Assembly: GCA_965231815.1 (NCBI GenBank) | Contig: OZ246890.1 | Location: forward strand, 2,604,001-2,668,000 | Source of the DNA: JAPPFW01 sp965231815 | GTDB lineage: Bacteria > Actinomycetota > Acidimicrobiia > Spongiisociales > Spongiisociaceae | Direction of reading: 5' to 3' | DNA length: 64,000 nucleotides | Part shown: positions 25,801 to 34,755 of the stretch, piece by piece | Layout of the letters: each line of letters starts with the position of its first letter | Position numbering within the stretch: the first letter of the stretch is position 1 | Notes under the pieces: generated by a model | The model's database searches: none | The model's input: the letters and a program-made list of their open reading frames with translations, nothing else | What the model was told of the DNA's origin: nothing | Translations under genes and position numbers: made by a program

Positions 25801-26934
25801 ATGACAGAGTTTCCACGAATCAGCGACTCCCGTCGGATGGAGATGTTCGCAGATCATCCCGGTCCGGTCCGGGTGCTGATCGACACCGATACCGCCAACG
25901 AGATCGACGACCAGTTTGCGCTCGCTTGGGCTTTGCTGTCCCCCGAGCGTCTCGATATCGAGGCCATCGTTGCCGGACCCTACGGCCACCTACACATGCG
26001 GGAACCCCTCATCGCGGCGGTAAACGCCCGGAACGATTCCTCGGGCGCCTTGCCCATAGACGACCGATTCGACAACTGGGCGAAGCATCTGGTGGAGCAG
26101 GGGATCGATCCGGCCACCATGAAGTTGGTGGGCCCCGCAGAGGGTATGGAAGAGTCCTACAACGAGATTCTGACCGTGCTCGACAAGTTAGGTATCCGGT
26201 CGGATGGGTTGGTGTTCCGAGGCTCGGATCGCTACATGCCCGAGGCCGAGGTTCCGGTAGAAAGCGAAGGCGCTCACCGGATCATCGAAGCGGCCCTGGC
26301 CGACAACGATAGGGTCCTGTTCGTGGTCGCGATCGGGGCGGTCACCAACATTTCCTCGGCACTTCTAATGGCGCCCGAGATCGCTTCCCGGATGGTGGTG
26401 ACCTGGACGTCCGGTTACCCCAGTTGGGTGAACCTATCCAACCATTCGTCACTCAACCTGGTGCAGGACCAGCACGCCTCCCGGCTGTTGTATTCCTCGG
26501 GTGTTCCGCTTGTCTACCTACCCGGGTTCCATATCGGAGCGCAACTACGCATCTCCCTCCCCGAAATGCAAACGTGGTTCGCGGGCAGGGGTGCGATCGG
26601 TGACTACCTCCTCCACCTATACAAGGAGAATCCGATCTGGCTCCAGAGGGGTGTGAAGCCCTTCTCCGGGCAGTCCTGGATTATCTGGGACTTGATAAAC
26701 GTGGCCTGGCTACTCGACCGAGAGTGGGTCCCCACAATCACCACCACCACCCCTCACCTAGACGATGATCTGTACTGGCGCCCCGATCCTGACGGACCTG
26801 TGATGCTCGAAGCGGTCAGCATCGACCGTGACGCCGTATTCCACGACTTGATCGTCAAGCTGGAGAACCAGGAAGTGATCCTTGCGGGCCGGAGCGAGGC
26901 CGGCCATGCTCCGCCGGAGGCAGCAACAGGATGA
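25801..26934 (+). CDS. Nucleoside hydrolase (inosine-uridine preferring family)
   Basis: 377 residues. The hallmark Ca2+-binding motif is RVLIDTDTANEIDDQFALAW (about residues 24-43). VAIGAVTNISSAL is the second family block and QDQHASRLLYSSGVPLVYLPG the third; a late DLINVAWLL carries the C-terminal ligand aspartate. The family hydrolyses the N-glycosidic bond of ribonucleosides to free base and ribose. The protein is somewhat longer than IunH (about 315). Starts at 25801 or 25786 are possible. Stop and next start overlap (ATGA). With the phosphorylase at 34.8 kb it points to nucleoside-type substrates. Confidence 0.88.
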   Translation: MTEFPRISDSRRMEMFADHPGPVRVLIDTDTANEIDDQFALAWALLSPERLDIEAIVAGPYGHLHMREPLIAAVNARNDSSGALPIDDRFDNWAKHLVEQGIDPATMKLVGPAEGMEESYNEILTVLDKLGIRSDGLVFRGSDRYMPEAEVPVESEGAHRIIEAALADNDRVLFVVAIGAVTNISSALLMAPEIASRMVVTWTSGYPSWVNLSNHSSLNLVQDQHASRLLYSSGVPLVYLPGFHIGAQLRISLPEMQTWFAGRGAIGDYLLHLYKENPIWLQRGVKPFSGQSWIIWDLINVAWLLDREWVPTITTTTPHLDDDLYWRPDPDGPVMLEAVSIDRDAVFHDLIVKLENQEVILAGRSEAGHAPPEAATG

Positions 26935-27977
26935 AGGCGGCGGTGCTGCTCCCCGAGGGTGGCCTCGAAATCGAAGACCGGCCAACACCTTCCCCTGGTC
27001 CGGATGAGATCCTGGTCGCCCCCGGTTTCGTGGGTATCTGCGGATCCGACCTCCACTACTACAAGGATGGCCGTATCGGCGACTGGCGGATCCGGCGACC
27101 TCACGTACTGGGACATGAGTTCTCCGGAATAGTGGCGGCGCGAGGATCAAACGTCCACGAAGTGGAGGTGGGAGATCGGATAGCGGTCGAACCCATAATC
27201 CCCTGCGGGATGTGCGATGCGTGTAGCCGGAATATCTACAACGTGTGCCCTGCAATTCGGTTCACCGGATCACCGCACACCGACGGCGCTCTCCAGGAGC
27301 TGGTGGCGGTACGATCCGGGAGCGCACATCGGCTGCCTTCCGGTATGTCCATGGAACTGGGGGCGTTGGTAGAGCCCACCTCTATAGCGGTCCACGCGGT
27401 GCGGCGCAGCGGTCTCCGGCCAGGGGAGTCGGTGATGATCGTCGGGGCCGGCCCGATCGGCCTCCTGATACTGGCCGTCGCCCGCGCCTACGGCGCCGGG
27501 AGCGTCTACTGCACCGACCTGAACCAAGGCCGCCTAGACCTTGCTGGTCGCCTCGGCGCTACCGGCGCTCTCAACGTGGGCGGGTTGGGCGCTGAAGAGA
27601 TCCTGGAACGCACCAATCCATCGGGCTTCGACGTCACGTTCGAAGCGGTGGGAACCTCCGGAACCCTCGAGACCGCCATGCGGATGGTACGGCCGGGTGG
27701 AAGAGTGGTGGCGGTGGGGGTCCACATCTCGGAACGTATTCAGTTCAACATGATGCTGGCTCAATCAAAGGAATCGACCGTCATACCCGTCTATCTGGGT
27801 CGCGACGCCTTCCCGGAAGCGATCGAACTGCTCGGGTCGGGGCGTATCGAAGGTGACCTGTTGATCAGCCACCGTTTCCCGCTTGCGGGGACCGCCGAAG
27901 GAATGGAAACCTCCCTCAACACCAACACCAACACCGGCGCCGTCAAGGTCATGATTGAAGTCGGTTCGCCCAGATGA
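26931..27977 (+). CDS. Zinc-dependent medium-chain dehydrogenase (sorbitol/threonine dehydrogenase-like)
   Basis: 348 residues. Catalytic zinc ligands lie in GICGSDLHYYKDG (Cys near residue 37) and LGHEFSGIV (His/Glu near residues 62-63); the structural-site cysteine cluster is PCGMCDACSRNIYNVC. The NAD-binding motif is VGAGPIGLL (about residue 170), and YCTDLNQGRLDLA supplies the acidic residue favouring NAD. Polyol and sugar-alcohol dehydrogenases share this pattern. It is translationally coupled to the nucleoside hydrolase (ATGA) and followed by a KARI-like gene, so it probably oxidises a sugar or polyol intermediate in this cluster. Confidence 0.9.
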   Translation: MKAAVLLPEGGLEIEDRPTPSPGPDEILVAPGFVGICGSDLHYYKDGRIGDWRIRRPHVLGHEFSGIVAARGSNVHEVEVGDRIAVEPIIPCGMCDACSRNIYNVCPAIRFTGSPHTDGALQELVAVRSGSAHRLPSGMSMELGALVEPTSIAVHAVRRSGLRPGESVMIVGAGPIGLLILAVARAYGAGSVYCTDLNQGRLDLAGRLGATGALNVGGLGAEEILERTNPSGFDVTFEAVGTSGTLETAMRMVRPGGRVVAVGVHISERIQFNMMLAQSKESTVIPVYLGRDAFPEAIELLGSGRIEGDLLISHRFPLAGTAEGMETSLNTNTNTGAVKVMIEVGSPR

Positions 27978-27987
27978 ACGGATACTG

Positions 27988-29004
27988 ATGGCAAGAATGT
28001 ACTTCGATGAGGACGCGGACCTCGGTCACCTGCATGGGCAGACGATATGCATAGTCGGCTACGGTAATCAGGGCCGTTCGCAAGCCCTCAACCTCCGTGA
28101 CAGCGGGGTGGAAGTGATCGTGGGGAGCCGTCGGGACAGTTCCTATGTAACCGCTCGGGAGGATGGTTTTAACGTATTGAGCGTGTCTGAGGCTGTGACA
28201 CGGGCGGACATCGTCTTCTTTCTGGTTCCTGACGAGGTAATGCCGCCGTTGTTCCGAGCGGACATTGCACCCGGTCTCCGATCGGGCGATATGGTGGTGT
28301 TTGCGAGCGGGTACAACGTTGCCTTCGATCTCCTTGAACCCCCGCCCCACGTAGACGTGGTGCTCATCGCCCCCCGCATGATCGGGGTGGGTGTGCGCGA
28401 CACCTTCCTGAGCGGGGAGGGGTTCCCTAGCCTCGCCGCCGTACATCAAGATGCCACCAAGACGGCTTGGAACAGAGCATTGGCCCTGTGTAAGGGTATC
28501 GGTTCCACCAGGATGGGGGTGATCGAATCCAGCTTCCTCGAGGAGGCCACCGTAGACCTCTTCGCCGAGCAGGTCGGCTACCTCTACGCGGTACGTCGCT
28601 ACTGCGAGGTACTTGTCGAGGCCGGATGCAGTCCCGAGGCGGCCATGTTGGAGTTCTACGCTTCGGGTGAAGGGATCGAGACCGCTAGAGCATACCGGGA
28701 CATTGGCCTTTGGGACCAGATTTCGCTACATTCTCGGACTAGTCAGTACGGGCAGGAAGTGACGGCCAGACTATCGTCGGAGGAAGAGGAAGCGGAGCGG
28801 GAAAAGCTACGGAAGATCATTTCCCGCATCCAGGATGGTTCCTTCGCCCGGGATTGGACCGCCGAGCAAGCGGCCGGATTTCCCGAATTCAGGCGGACCA
28901 GAAGACTCAATATGGAACACCCGATGCGGAAGGCTGAGCGTCGCCTGTATCGTGTCCTAGGACGGGTAGATAAGGACCGCACCTCCGGTTCGGACTCGAA
29001 GTAG
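27988..29004 (+). CDS. Ketol-acid reductoisomerase-like protein
   Basis: 338 residues beginning MARMYFDEDADLGHLHG, as in IlvC. The nucleotide motif is GYGNQGRSQALNLRDSG (residues about 24-40). The knotted C-terminal domain has AVHQDATKTA, KGIGSTRMGVIESSF and EEATVDLFAEQ, where Asp and Glu bind Mg2+. It differs from true IlvC: the usual PGH segment reads RMIGVGVRDTF and HELK is replaced by ASGEGIET. It is surrounded by sugar and nucleoside genes, not ilvBN or leu genes, so a different 2-keto/hydroxy substrate is possible. An acetohydroxyacid reductase role cannot be excluded. ATG 27988 is chosen from the family N-terminus. Confidence 0.8.
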   Translation: MARMYFDEDADLGHLHGQTICIVGYGNQGRSQALNLRDSGVEVIVGSRRDSSYVTAREDGFNVLSVSEAVTRADIVFFLVPDEVMPPLFRADIAPGLRSGDMVVFASGYNVAFDLLEPPPHVDVVLIAPRMIGVGVRDTFLSGEGFPSLAAVHQDATKTAWNRALALCKGIGSTRMGVIESSFLEEATVDLFAEQVGYLYAVRRYCEVLVEAGCSPEAAMLEFYASGEGIETARAYRDIGLWDQISLHSRTSQYGQEVTARLSSEEEEAEREKLRKIISRIQDGSFARDWTAEQAAGFPEFRRTRRLNMEHPMRKAERRLYRVLGRVDKDRTSGSDSK

Positions 29005-29115
29005 GGCGCTGATTGTTGTATCAAATGTCGATGGGAGCACCTACCAATACCGACTACTCGGGAGCAACGTAGTCATGAGCTACCAGCCCCCCGACTTAGT
29101 AAGTGCGACCGTCGG

Positions 29116-29125
29116 GTACATGTAC
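29116..29125. promoter_or_regulatory. Palindrome GTACATGTAC upstream of the transporter operon
   Basis: A perfect 10-bp palindrome in the 146-bp gap before the substrate-binding-protein gene, 15 bp upstream of its AAAAGGAGGG ribosome binding site. It could be an operator; the GACTAC/GTAGTC arms at about 29050-29075 are another inverted pair. Both are short. Confidence 0.3.
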
Positions 29126-29150
29126 ACCTAAAAAGGAGGGGTACCGACTT

Positions 29151-30596
29151 ATGAAATCGAAACTAAAGACAGGTTTGCCTACACGTCTGGCTGTATTGCT
29201 ATCGGTCTTAACCTTGGTGGCAGCCGCATGCGGTGAGGATGCACCACCGGAAACGATCGTAGTGACATCCATCATAACGGAGACCGAGACAATAACCGAA
29301 ACAGTGACCGAAACGGTCGTTGTGACATCGATCGTCACGGAAACCGAAGTGGTTACCGAAACCGTCGAAGTAGAGGTTGAGGTAGAAGTACCGGTGGAAG
29401 CCGAGCCGATGGGACCGACCCAAGCCGGTTTGGTTGATCTCGACGACTCCGAGTTGGCCGGGAAGTCCTGGGACGAAATCCTTGCTGAAGCGGACGGTAC
29501 CAGGGTTAACTGGTTCATGTGGGGCGGTAGCGCGCCCATCAACGCCTACATCAACGGATGGGTTAAGGATCAGGCCGCCGAGCGTTACGGGATCGACCTC
29601 AACCAGGTGCGGATCACCGACACCGTCAACGCGGTGGACACCGTACTAAGCGAATCCGAGGCCGGTGAGCATGCGAGTGGTTCGGTCGACCTCATCTGGA
29701 TCAACGGCGAGAACTTCAAAACCTTGAAGCAGGGTGGCCTGCTGTTCTGCGGTTACTGGGACATCATGCCCAGCATGGCCAATGTAGACCAGCAAGCCGG
29801 ACCCATCGCCTTCGACTTCGGTACCCCGGTAGACGAGTGTGAGGTTCCATGGAATCAGGCCCAATCAGCGGTGTTCTACAACAGCGCCCTGGTATCGGAA
29901 CCCCCGGCCGACATGGACGCTCTCCTGGCCCATGCCTGCGAGAATCCCGGAACCTTCACCTATCCGGCGCCACCCGACTTCACGGGCAGCGTGTTCGTGC
30001 GCCATGTGTTCTACAACGAGGCTGACAAGATCCTGCCCGGCGGGCACGCCGACATGGTGGGAATCCCCTTCAGCCAGGAGCTCTACGACCAGGTAGCGCC
30101 CGCCACATGGGCCACCTTGAACGAGATCGAGCCCTGCCTGTGGCGTGGAGGAGAGACCTATCCGGTCGACCAGCCGGCCCTCGAGCAGTTGTACGCCAAC
30201 CAGGAAGTGAGCCATTTCCTGGCTTACAGCCCGGCCACCGCCGGTTCCAAGGTTGACAGCGGTCTGTTCCCCGAGTCGACCCGTACCTACGGCTTGGACA
30301 GCGGACAGATCGGTAATACCAACTTCGTGACCATTCCCTACAACTCGCCTAACAAGGCGGCCGCGCTGGTGGTGGCCGACCTCTTGCTGAGCATCGACGC
30401 CCAGTTGGAGAAGGCCTACCCCGACGTGTGGGGCCAGATCAATGTGCTGAACACCGCGGCGCAGTCACACTTCGCCGATGTGCCTCGTCACCCGTCGGTG
30501 GTCGATCCGGGAGAGATATCCGGGTTGGGTGAGCTCCTTGGTGACTGGGTACCGGTCATCGAGGAAGGTTGGTCAGCCAACGTAGCCGAGCAATAA
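29151..30596 (+). CDS. ABC transporter substrate-binding lipoprotein (YnjB-like)
   Basis: 481 residues. A signal peptide (LAVLLSVLTLVAAAC) ends in a lipobox with Cys near residue 27, so the protein is membrane-anchored. A 45-residue linker made almost only of T, E and V (TETETITETVTETV and similar) follows. The mature domain has RVNWFMWGGSAPINAYINGW, the typical start of COG4134/YnjB proteins, and SVDLIWINGENF. A strong Shine-Dalgarno AAGGAGGG precedes ATG 29151. It is followed by two permeases and an ATPase. Ligand unknown; nucleoside or sugar is guessed from the neighbouring enzymes, whereas YnjB relatives are also linked to thiamine or spermidine-like cargo. Confidence 0.88.
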   Translation: MKSKLKTGLPTRLAVLLSVLTLVAAACGEDAPPETIVVTSIITETETITETVTETVVVTSIVTETEVVTETVEVEVEVEVPVEAEPMGPTQAGLVDLDDSELAGKSWDEILAEADGTRVNWFMWGGSAPINAYINGWVKDQAAERYGIDLNQVRITDTVNAVDTVLSESEAGEHASGSVDLIWINGENFKTLKQGGLLFCGYWDIMPSMANVDQQAGPIAFDFGTPVDECEVPWNQAQSAVFYNSALVSEPPADMDALLAHACENPGTFTYPAPPDFTGSVFVRHVFYNEADKILPGGHADMVGIPFSQELYDQVAPATWATLNEIEPCLWRGGETYPVDQPALEQLYANQEVSHFLAYSPATAGSKVDSGLFPESTRTYGLDSGQIGNTNFVTIPYNSPNKAAALVVADLLLSIDAQLEKAYPDVWGQINVLNTAAQSHFADVPRHPSVVDPGEISGLGELLGDWVPVIEEGWSANVAEQ

Positions 30597-30605
30597 CACA
30601 AAGCC

Positions 30606-30646
30606 GTGGCTGGTTGGCGGCGTTGCGGCGACCGCCAACCAGCCAC
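30606..30646 (+). terminator. 15-bp hairpin between binding protein and permease genes
   Basis: GTGGCTGGTTGGCGG (30606-30620) and its exact reverse complement (30632-30646) enclose an 11-nt loop. No T-tract follows, so it is not a standard intrinsic terminator. Such hairpins after binding-protein genes usually lower read-through into permease genes or protect the upstream mRNA from decay. Confidence 0.75.
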
Positions 30647-30700
30647 CCTATCCTCACCCAGCCACCCATCAACTGCAACGGTCTTGAACGGTAGGTATTG

Positions 30701-31624
30701 ATGGAACGAACCTCCACGCGATCTAACAAATCAACCCGCCCGTCGGTGGCGCCGCTTTCCGAGGATGGCGCCCGGCGATTGACCATCGGGCTACTGCTGG
30801 CGCCGGCCGTGCTCGTTATCTTGTTGCTCTTCATGGGCGGACTGGTCTCCGGTTTCCTCCGCAGCCTCGGATACTTCCCCCTGATCGGACTTAATGAGTT
30901 CAACTTCGACGCCTACACCAGCATCCTGACCGACAACGGATTCCTCCGGAGCTTCGTTCTCACCTTTCACATAGCGTTCACATCCACGGTGATAGCCGGC
31001 ATCCTGGCGGTCGCTTCGGCGATGCTGCTACGCCCGTCGTTTCGCGGGAAGCGTTTCGTCCAGTTCATCTTCTCGCTCAACCTGACCATCCCGCACCTAG
31101 TGGGCGCTGTGGGGGTTCTCTACCTGTTCTCGGGAAGCGGTCTCGTCTCCCGGCTCGCCACCGGCGCCGGACTGATCGACACCCCGGCAGGATTCCCGGC
31201 GATGGTTAACGATCCTTGGGCGATCGGCATCATCATCCAATACGTCTGGAAAGAGATTCCCTTCATCGGAGTGATCGTGCTGGCGATCCTGCTGTCGGTA
31301 GGGGAGGACTACGAGTCGGTTGCTCGCTCACTGGGCGCCAATCGATGGCAGGCCTTCCGGCACGTTACCTTGCCCTTGATTATGCCCGGTGTCATATCCG
31401 CATCGGTGATTGTGTTCGCCTTCACCTTCGGCGCATTCGAGATCCCCTGGCTGTTGGGGGCCACATTCCCCAAGGCGTTGCCGGTCCTCGCCTTCGAAAG
31501 CTACAAAGATGTGGACCTGGCGGCCCGCCCTCAGGCCATGGCCATGTCCATGGTGATCGCCTTCATGAGCACTCTCATGATCTTCGCCTACATGAAGCTC
31601 TCCCGGCGCTACATCAGAAGTTGA
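30701..31624 (+). CDS. ABC transporter permease 1
   Basis: 307 residues with about six hydrophobic segments (first at LLLAPAVLVILLLFMGGLVSG) and the cytoplasmic EAA-loop equivalent YESVARSLGANRWQAFRHV (about residues 205-223), the contact site for the ATPase. The N-terminal 25 residues are polar and cytoplasmic. ATG 30701 is preferred over the preceding TTG. It is related to the first half of YnjC, which in enterobacteria is a single double-length permease; here the two halves are separate genes. Confidence 0.9.
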   Translation: MERTSTRSNKSTRPSVAPLSEDGARRLTIGLLLAPAVLVILLLFMGGLVSGFLRSLGYFPLIGLNEFNFDAYTSILTDNGFLRSFVLTFHIAFTSTVIAGILAVASAMLLRPSFRGKRFVQFIFSLNLTIPHLVGAVGVLYLFSGSGLVSRLATGAGLIDTPAGFPAMVNDPWAIGIIIQYVWKEIPFIGVIVLAILLSVGEDYESVARSLGANRWQAFRHVTLPLIMPGVISASVIVFAFTFGAFEIPWLLGATFPKALPVLAFESYKDVDLAARPQAMAMSMVIAFMSTLMIFAYMKLSRRYIRS

Positions 31625-31649
31625 ACATGGGGAGAGGAACCGGCGATAC

Positions 31650-32489
31650 ATGACCAGCAGCGTGACCACCCCCCCGAGGAACCGTCCGTGGAGAGTCACG
31701 GGCCGTTGGATCGGAATCTCTGCGTTGCTGGCTTTCCTGGTGGCGCCGATCGTTCCCCTGTTCGTCTGGTCGATCAGCTTCCGCTGGTTCTATCCGGCGA
31801 TCCTACCGACGGAATACAGCACCAGGGCGTGGGTCGAGGTCATCACTCCCCATAACGATGTTGTCGGGGTGGCGTGGAACACCGTGCTGATCGCTCTGGT
31901 GGTGACCGCGTTCTCCATACTTCTCGGGGTTCCCGCCGGAAGAGCCCTGGGCCTGTACGAGTTTCGTGGCAAGCGGGTGGTGGAATGGTTGATCCTGGCG
32001 CCGGTCATAGTCCCCGGATTGGCCGTCGTGCTAGGTATCCACGTTCTGTTCATTCGAGCTGGAATCCACAACAGCATTCCGGGAGTGATGCTCGTACATC
32101 TGGTCCCCACCCTTCCTTACATGACGCTCGTCATGTCCGGAGTTTTCGCCAACTACGACACCGACTTCGAGCTGCAGGCACGTTCCCTCGGGGCAGGGCG
32201 TATTGCCACCCAGTGGTACGTGACACTGCCGGCGATCTTCCCCGGCGTGGTGGTGGGAGCCCTGTTCGCATTCATCATCTCGTGGAGCCAGTACGTACTG
32301 ACGCTGCTGATCGGAGGGGGCCAGGTGCAGACCCTGCCCCTGCTCCTCTTCGGCTTCGTGCGCTCCGACCCGGCTATCGCCGGGGCGCTCAGCGTGGTAT
32401 TCATCCTGCCGGCTGTCTTGGTCCTGCTCCTGAGTTCTCGCTATCTGTCCGGCGACAACGCCGCGGTAGGAGGTATCGGCAACATATGA
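31650..32489 (+). CDS. ABC transporter permease 2
   Basis: 279 residues, about six membrane spans starting at WIGISALLAFLVAPIVPLF. The EAA-loop is FELQARSLGAGRIATQWYVT (about residues 172-190). The partner of permease 1, corresponding to the second half of YnjC. Its stop overlaps the ATPase start in ATGA. Confidence 0.9.
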   Translation: MTSSVTTPPRNRPWRVTGRWIGISALLAFLVAPIVPLFVWSISFRWFYPAILPTEYSTRAWVEVITPHNDVVGVAWNTVLIALVVTAFSILLGVPAGRALGLYEFRGKRVVEWLILAPVIVPGLAVVLGIHVLFIRAGIHNSIPGVMLVHLVPTLPYMTLVMSGVFANYDTDFELQARSLGAGRIATQWYVTLPAIFPGVVVGALFAFIISWSQYVLTLLIGGGQVQTLPLLLFGFVRSDPAIAGALSVVFILPAVLVLLLSSRYLSGDNAAVGGIGNI

Positions 32490-33541
32490 CCCAAGTCACA
32501 CTCAGCCGCCTCACCAAGAGGTTCGATGAGAAGTCGAACCCCGCAGTCGATCAACTTGATCTCGAGATCGAAACAGGGAAGCTTACGGCCCTGCTAGGCC
32601 CATCGGGATGCGGGAAGACCACCACCATGAAGATGATCGCCGGATTGTTGCGGCCCACCTCGGGCGACATAGGCTTCAATGGCGAGTCGATACTCGGGAT
32701 CGCGCCCGAGGATCGAGGCGTTGTCATGGTCTTCCAGAACTACCTGCTGTTCCCGTATATGAGCGTTGCCGAGAACATCGGCTTCGGCTTGAAGATGCGC
32801 AAAGTCGATCGCGGGGAGATCAAATCTCGGGTGAAGGACATGCTTGACCTGGTGCAGCTACCCGGTTTCGAGGATCGTAAGCCCAGACAACTGTCGGGTG
32901 GTCAGCAGCAGCGTATCGCCCTGGCCAGAGCGCTGGTCGTGCAACCTAACGTCCTCCTACTCGACGAACCCCTGAGCAACCTGGACGCCCACCTCAGGGA
33001 CGAGATGCGCGAACTCATCCGCCGCATCCAGACCGAGATGGGCATAACCACCGTTTTCGTCACCCACGACCAGGAAGAGGCCGTAGTGCTCGCCGACCGG
33101 ATTGCGCTGCTCTTCGATGGCAGGCTGCAACAATTCGACCAGCCCGACGCCTTCTACGAACGGCCGGGAAGTGTTGCTATCGCCAAGTTCTTCGGAGGGA
33201 CCAACTTCATTCCCGGCCATTACGAAAACGGGGGGATTACCACCTCCATAGGCCGGTTCGACGCTCCCCACTCCGCGGTTGCTAGCGGCGACGCGGTGTT
33301 GAGCATCCGCCCCGAAGCCCTTGAGATAGGCGCCGACGGCGCCAACAGCGTTAATGGGGTAGTGCAATCACATGTTTATGTGGGAAGGTATGCCCGTTTC
33401 CGGATTGCCGTCGGAGACATCGAAGTAGAGGTCATCACCGATCCGGGGCAGGTCAGAGAGTTCAACGATGGGGATCCGGTCGTTGTCAAGTTCGACCCAA
33501 CCAAGATCTGGGTAATCGGACCGGCTCAAACCGACCAGTAG
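32486..33541 (+). CDS. ABC transporter ATP-binding protein
   Basis: 351 residues, from ATG 32486, which overlaps the permease stop. Walker A GPSGCGKTTT (about residue 38), Q-loop VFQNYLLFPYMS, signature LSGGQQQR (about residue 135), Walker B VLLLDEPLSNLD and the switch histidine in FVTHDQEE. The C-terminal third is a TOBE-type regulatory domain (DAVLSIRPEALEIG) as in MalK/PotA importers. It energises uptake through the two permeases just upstream. Confidence 0.95.
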   Translation: MTQVTLSRLTKRFDEKSNPAVDQLDLEIETGKLTALLGPSGCGKTTTMKMIAGLLRPTSGDIGFNGESILGIAPEDRGVVMVFQNYLLFPYMSVAENIGFGLKMRKVDRGEIKSRVKDMLDLVQLPGFEDRKPRQLSGGQQQRIALARALVVQPNVLLLDEPLSNLDAHLRDEMRELIRRIQTEMGITTVFVTHDQEEAVVLADRIALLFDGRLQQFDQPDAFYERPGSVAIAKFFGGTNFIPGHYENGGITTSIGRFDAPHSAVASGDAVLSIRPEALEIGADGANSVNGVVQSHVYVGRYARFRIAVGDIEVEVITDPGQVREFNDGDPVVVKFDPTKIWVIGPAQTDQ

Positions 33542-33558
33542 AGCTGACCGCTAAGCCT

Positions 33559-34755
33559 GTGACGGCTGCATCGGGAACGGTAACGCGCTGGGGCCTGATT
33601 GCATCCGCTTGGTCCGTATACGCCCTCTACTACCTGGGTAGGGTCAACTTTTCTGCGGCGGTACCACGCCTCGGAGACGAAGCCGGGTTGGAAGCCGCCC
33701 AGATAGGCGCCCTTGCGGCCGGATTCTTTTGGGTCTACTCCATTGCGGCCTTGCCGGTAGGGCGGTTGGCAGACCGTTACGGCGCCCGGATGCTTGTAGG
33801 GTTGGGTCTGGTGGGGAGCGGGCTCATGAACCTTCTGTTCGCGGTCTTCTACACCCGCTTCCCGGCGGCGCTTGTCATCTGGTCGGCGAACGGCGTGTTC
33901 CAGGCGATGGGGTGGACACCGCTGGCCGGAAGGCTGGGTCACTGGGTAAGTAAACGGAGCGCGCCTCGGGTGGTAGCCTCGTTCGGATCCTGTTTCGTGG
34001 CCGGCACCGCCTTCACGTTCGCTATCGGGGGATTCCTCGTAGATAGGCTCGGAGTGGATGCCGTTTTCGTAGCCGCGACAGTGGTACTCATCCCCTTAGG
34101 CGTGGCGTGGTGGATTGGAGTACGAGATACGGTAAGTGTTGAAAGAGGCAACCGGCCGTCGGGTGAGTCCATTGTTCGCGTTCTATGGTTGCTACCACCG
34201 GCAGCAGCTATCGGAGTACCTTATGTCGCCCTCATCGTGTGGACGCCCTCCTATTTCGTCGAAGTACACAACCTCTCGGTTGGGCGTTCAGGCCTACTTT
34301 CCGCAACGCTGCCTGTGGCGTCCATCGCGGCGATCCTCCTGTTCGGACGCTGGTTCCGCTCATCGGATGGAACATCGGCTGCCCCTAAAGGCGCTCTCGT
34401 CCTCATCATGACCTCTGCCATGCTCCTGACGGTTAGTCGGGCGTCCGGTCTGACGATCGGATTTACCGCCATCGCTCTGGCGACCGCACTGGTCGGAGCG
34501 TCAGCATCCCTGCTGTTAGGACTGTTCCCGCGTATGATCGCCCCGGATCGGGTAGCGCTAGCCAGCGGGATATTCGCCCTGGCCTTCAACCTCGGAGGCG
34601 GCGCCGGATCCCCGATCGTGGGAAGGCTGGTAGGGAACCAGGACTGGAACTCGGTCTTCGTATTCCTCGCCGGGTGCGTATTGGTCGGGGGACTATGGAG
34701 CTACGCCTGGTACCGGAAGGCCGGCCGTATTCACCAACCCGGATGGAGCGGGTGA
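33559..34755 (+). CDS. MFS transporter, organophosphate antiporter-like
   Basis: 398 residues from a GTG start, with about twelve hydrophobic segments. The N-terminal WGLIASAWSVYALYYLGRVN and GALAAGFFWVYSIAALPVGR followed by LADRYGAR resemble GlpT/UhpT-type organophosphate:phosphate antiporters and related sugar-phosphate carriers. It begins 18 bp after the ABC ATPase, and its TGA overlaps the ATG of the phosphorylase gene (TGATG). The cargo may be the same as, or a product of, the compound handled by the ABC system. Confidence 0.8.
   Translation: MTAASGTVTRWGLIASAWSVYALYYLGRVNFSAAVPRLGDEAGLEAAQIGALAAGFFWVYSIAALPVGRLADRYGARMLVGLGLVGSGLMNLLFAVFYTRFPAALVIWSANGVFQAMGWTPLAGRLGHWVSKRSAPRVVASFGSCFVAGTAFTFAIGGFLVDRLGVDAVFVAATVVLIPLGVAWWIGVRDTVSVERGNRPSGESIVRVLWLLPPAAAIGVPYVALIVWTPSYFVEVHNLSVGRSGLLSATLPVASIAAILLFGRWFRSSDGTSAAPKGALVLIMTSAMLLTVSRASGLTIGFTAIALATALVGASASLLLGLFPRMIAPDRVALASGIFALAFNLGGGAGSPIVGRLVGNQDWNSVFVFLAGCVLVGGLWSYAWYRKAGRIHQPGWSG

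Noticed and set aside
31874..32485. N-terminal extension of the ABC ATPase frame
   Set aside because: It overlaps permease 2 in another frame and has no family sequence; ATG 32486 with ATGA overlap is the natural start.
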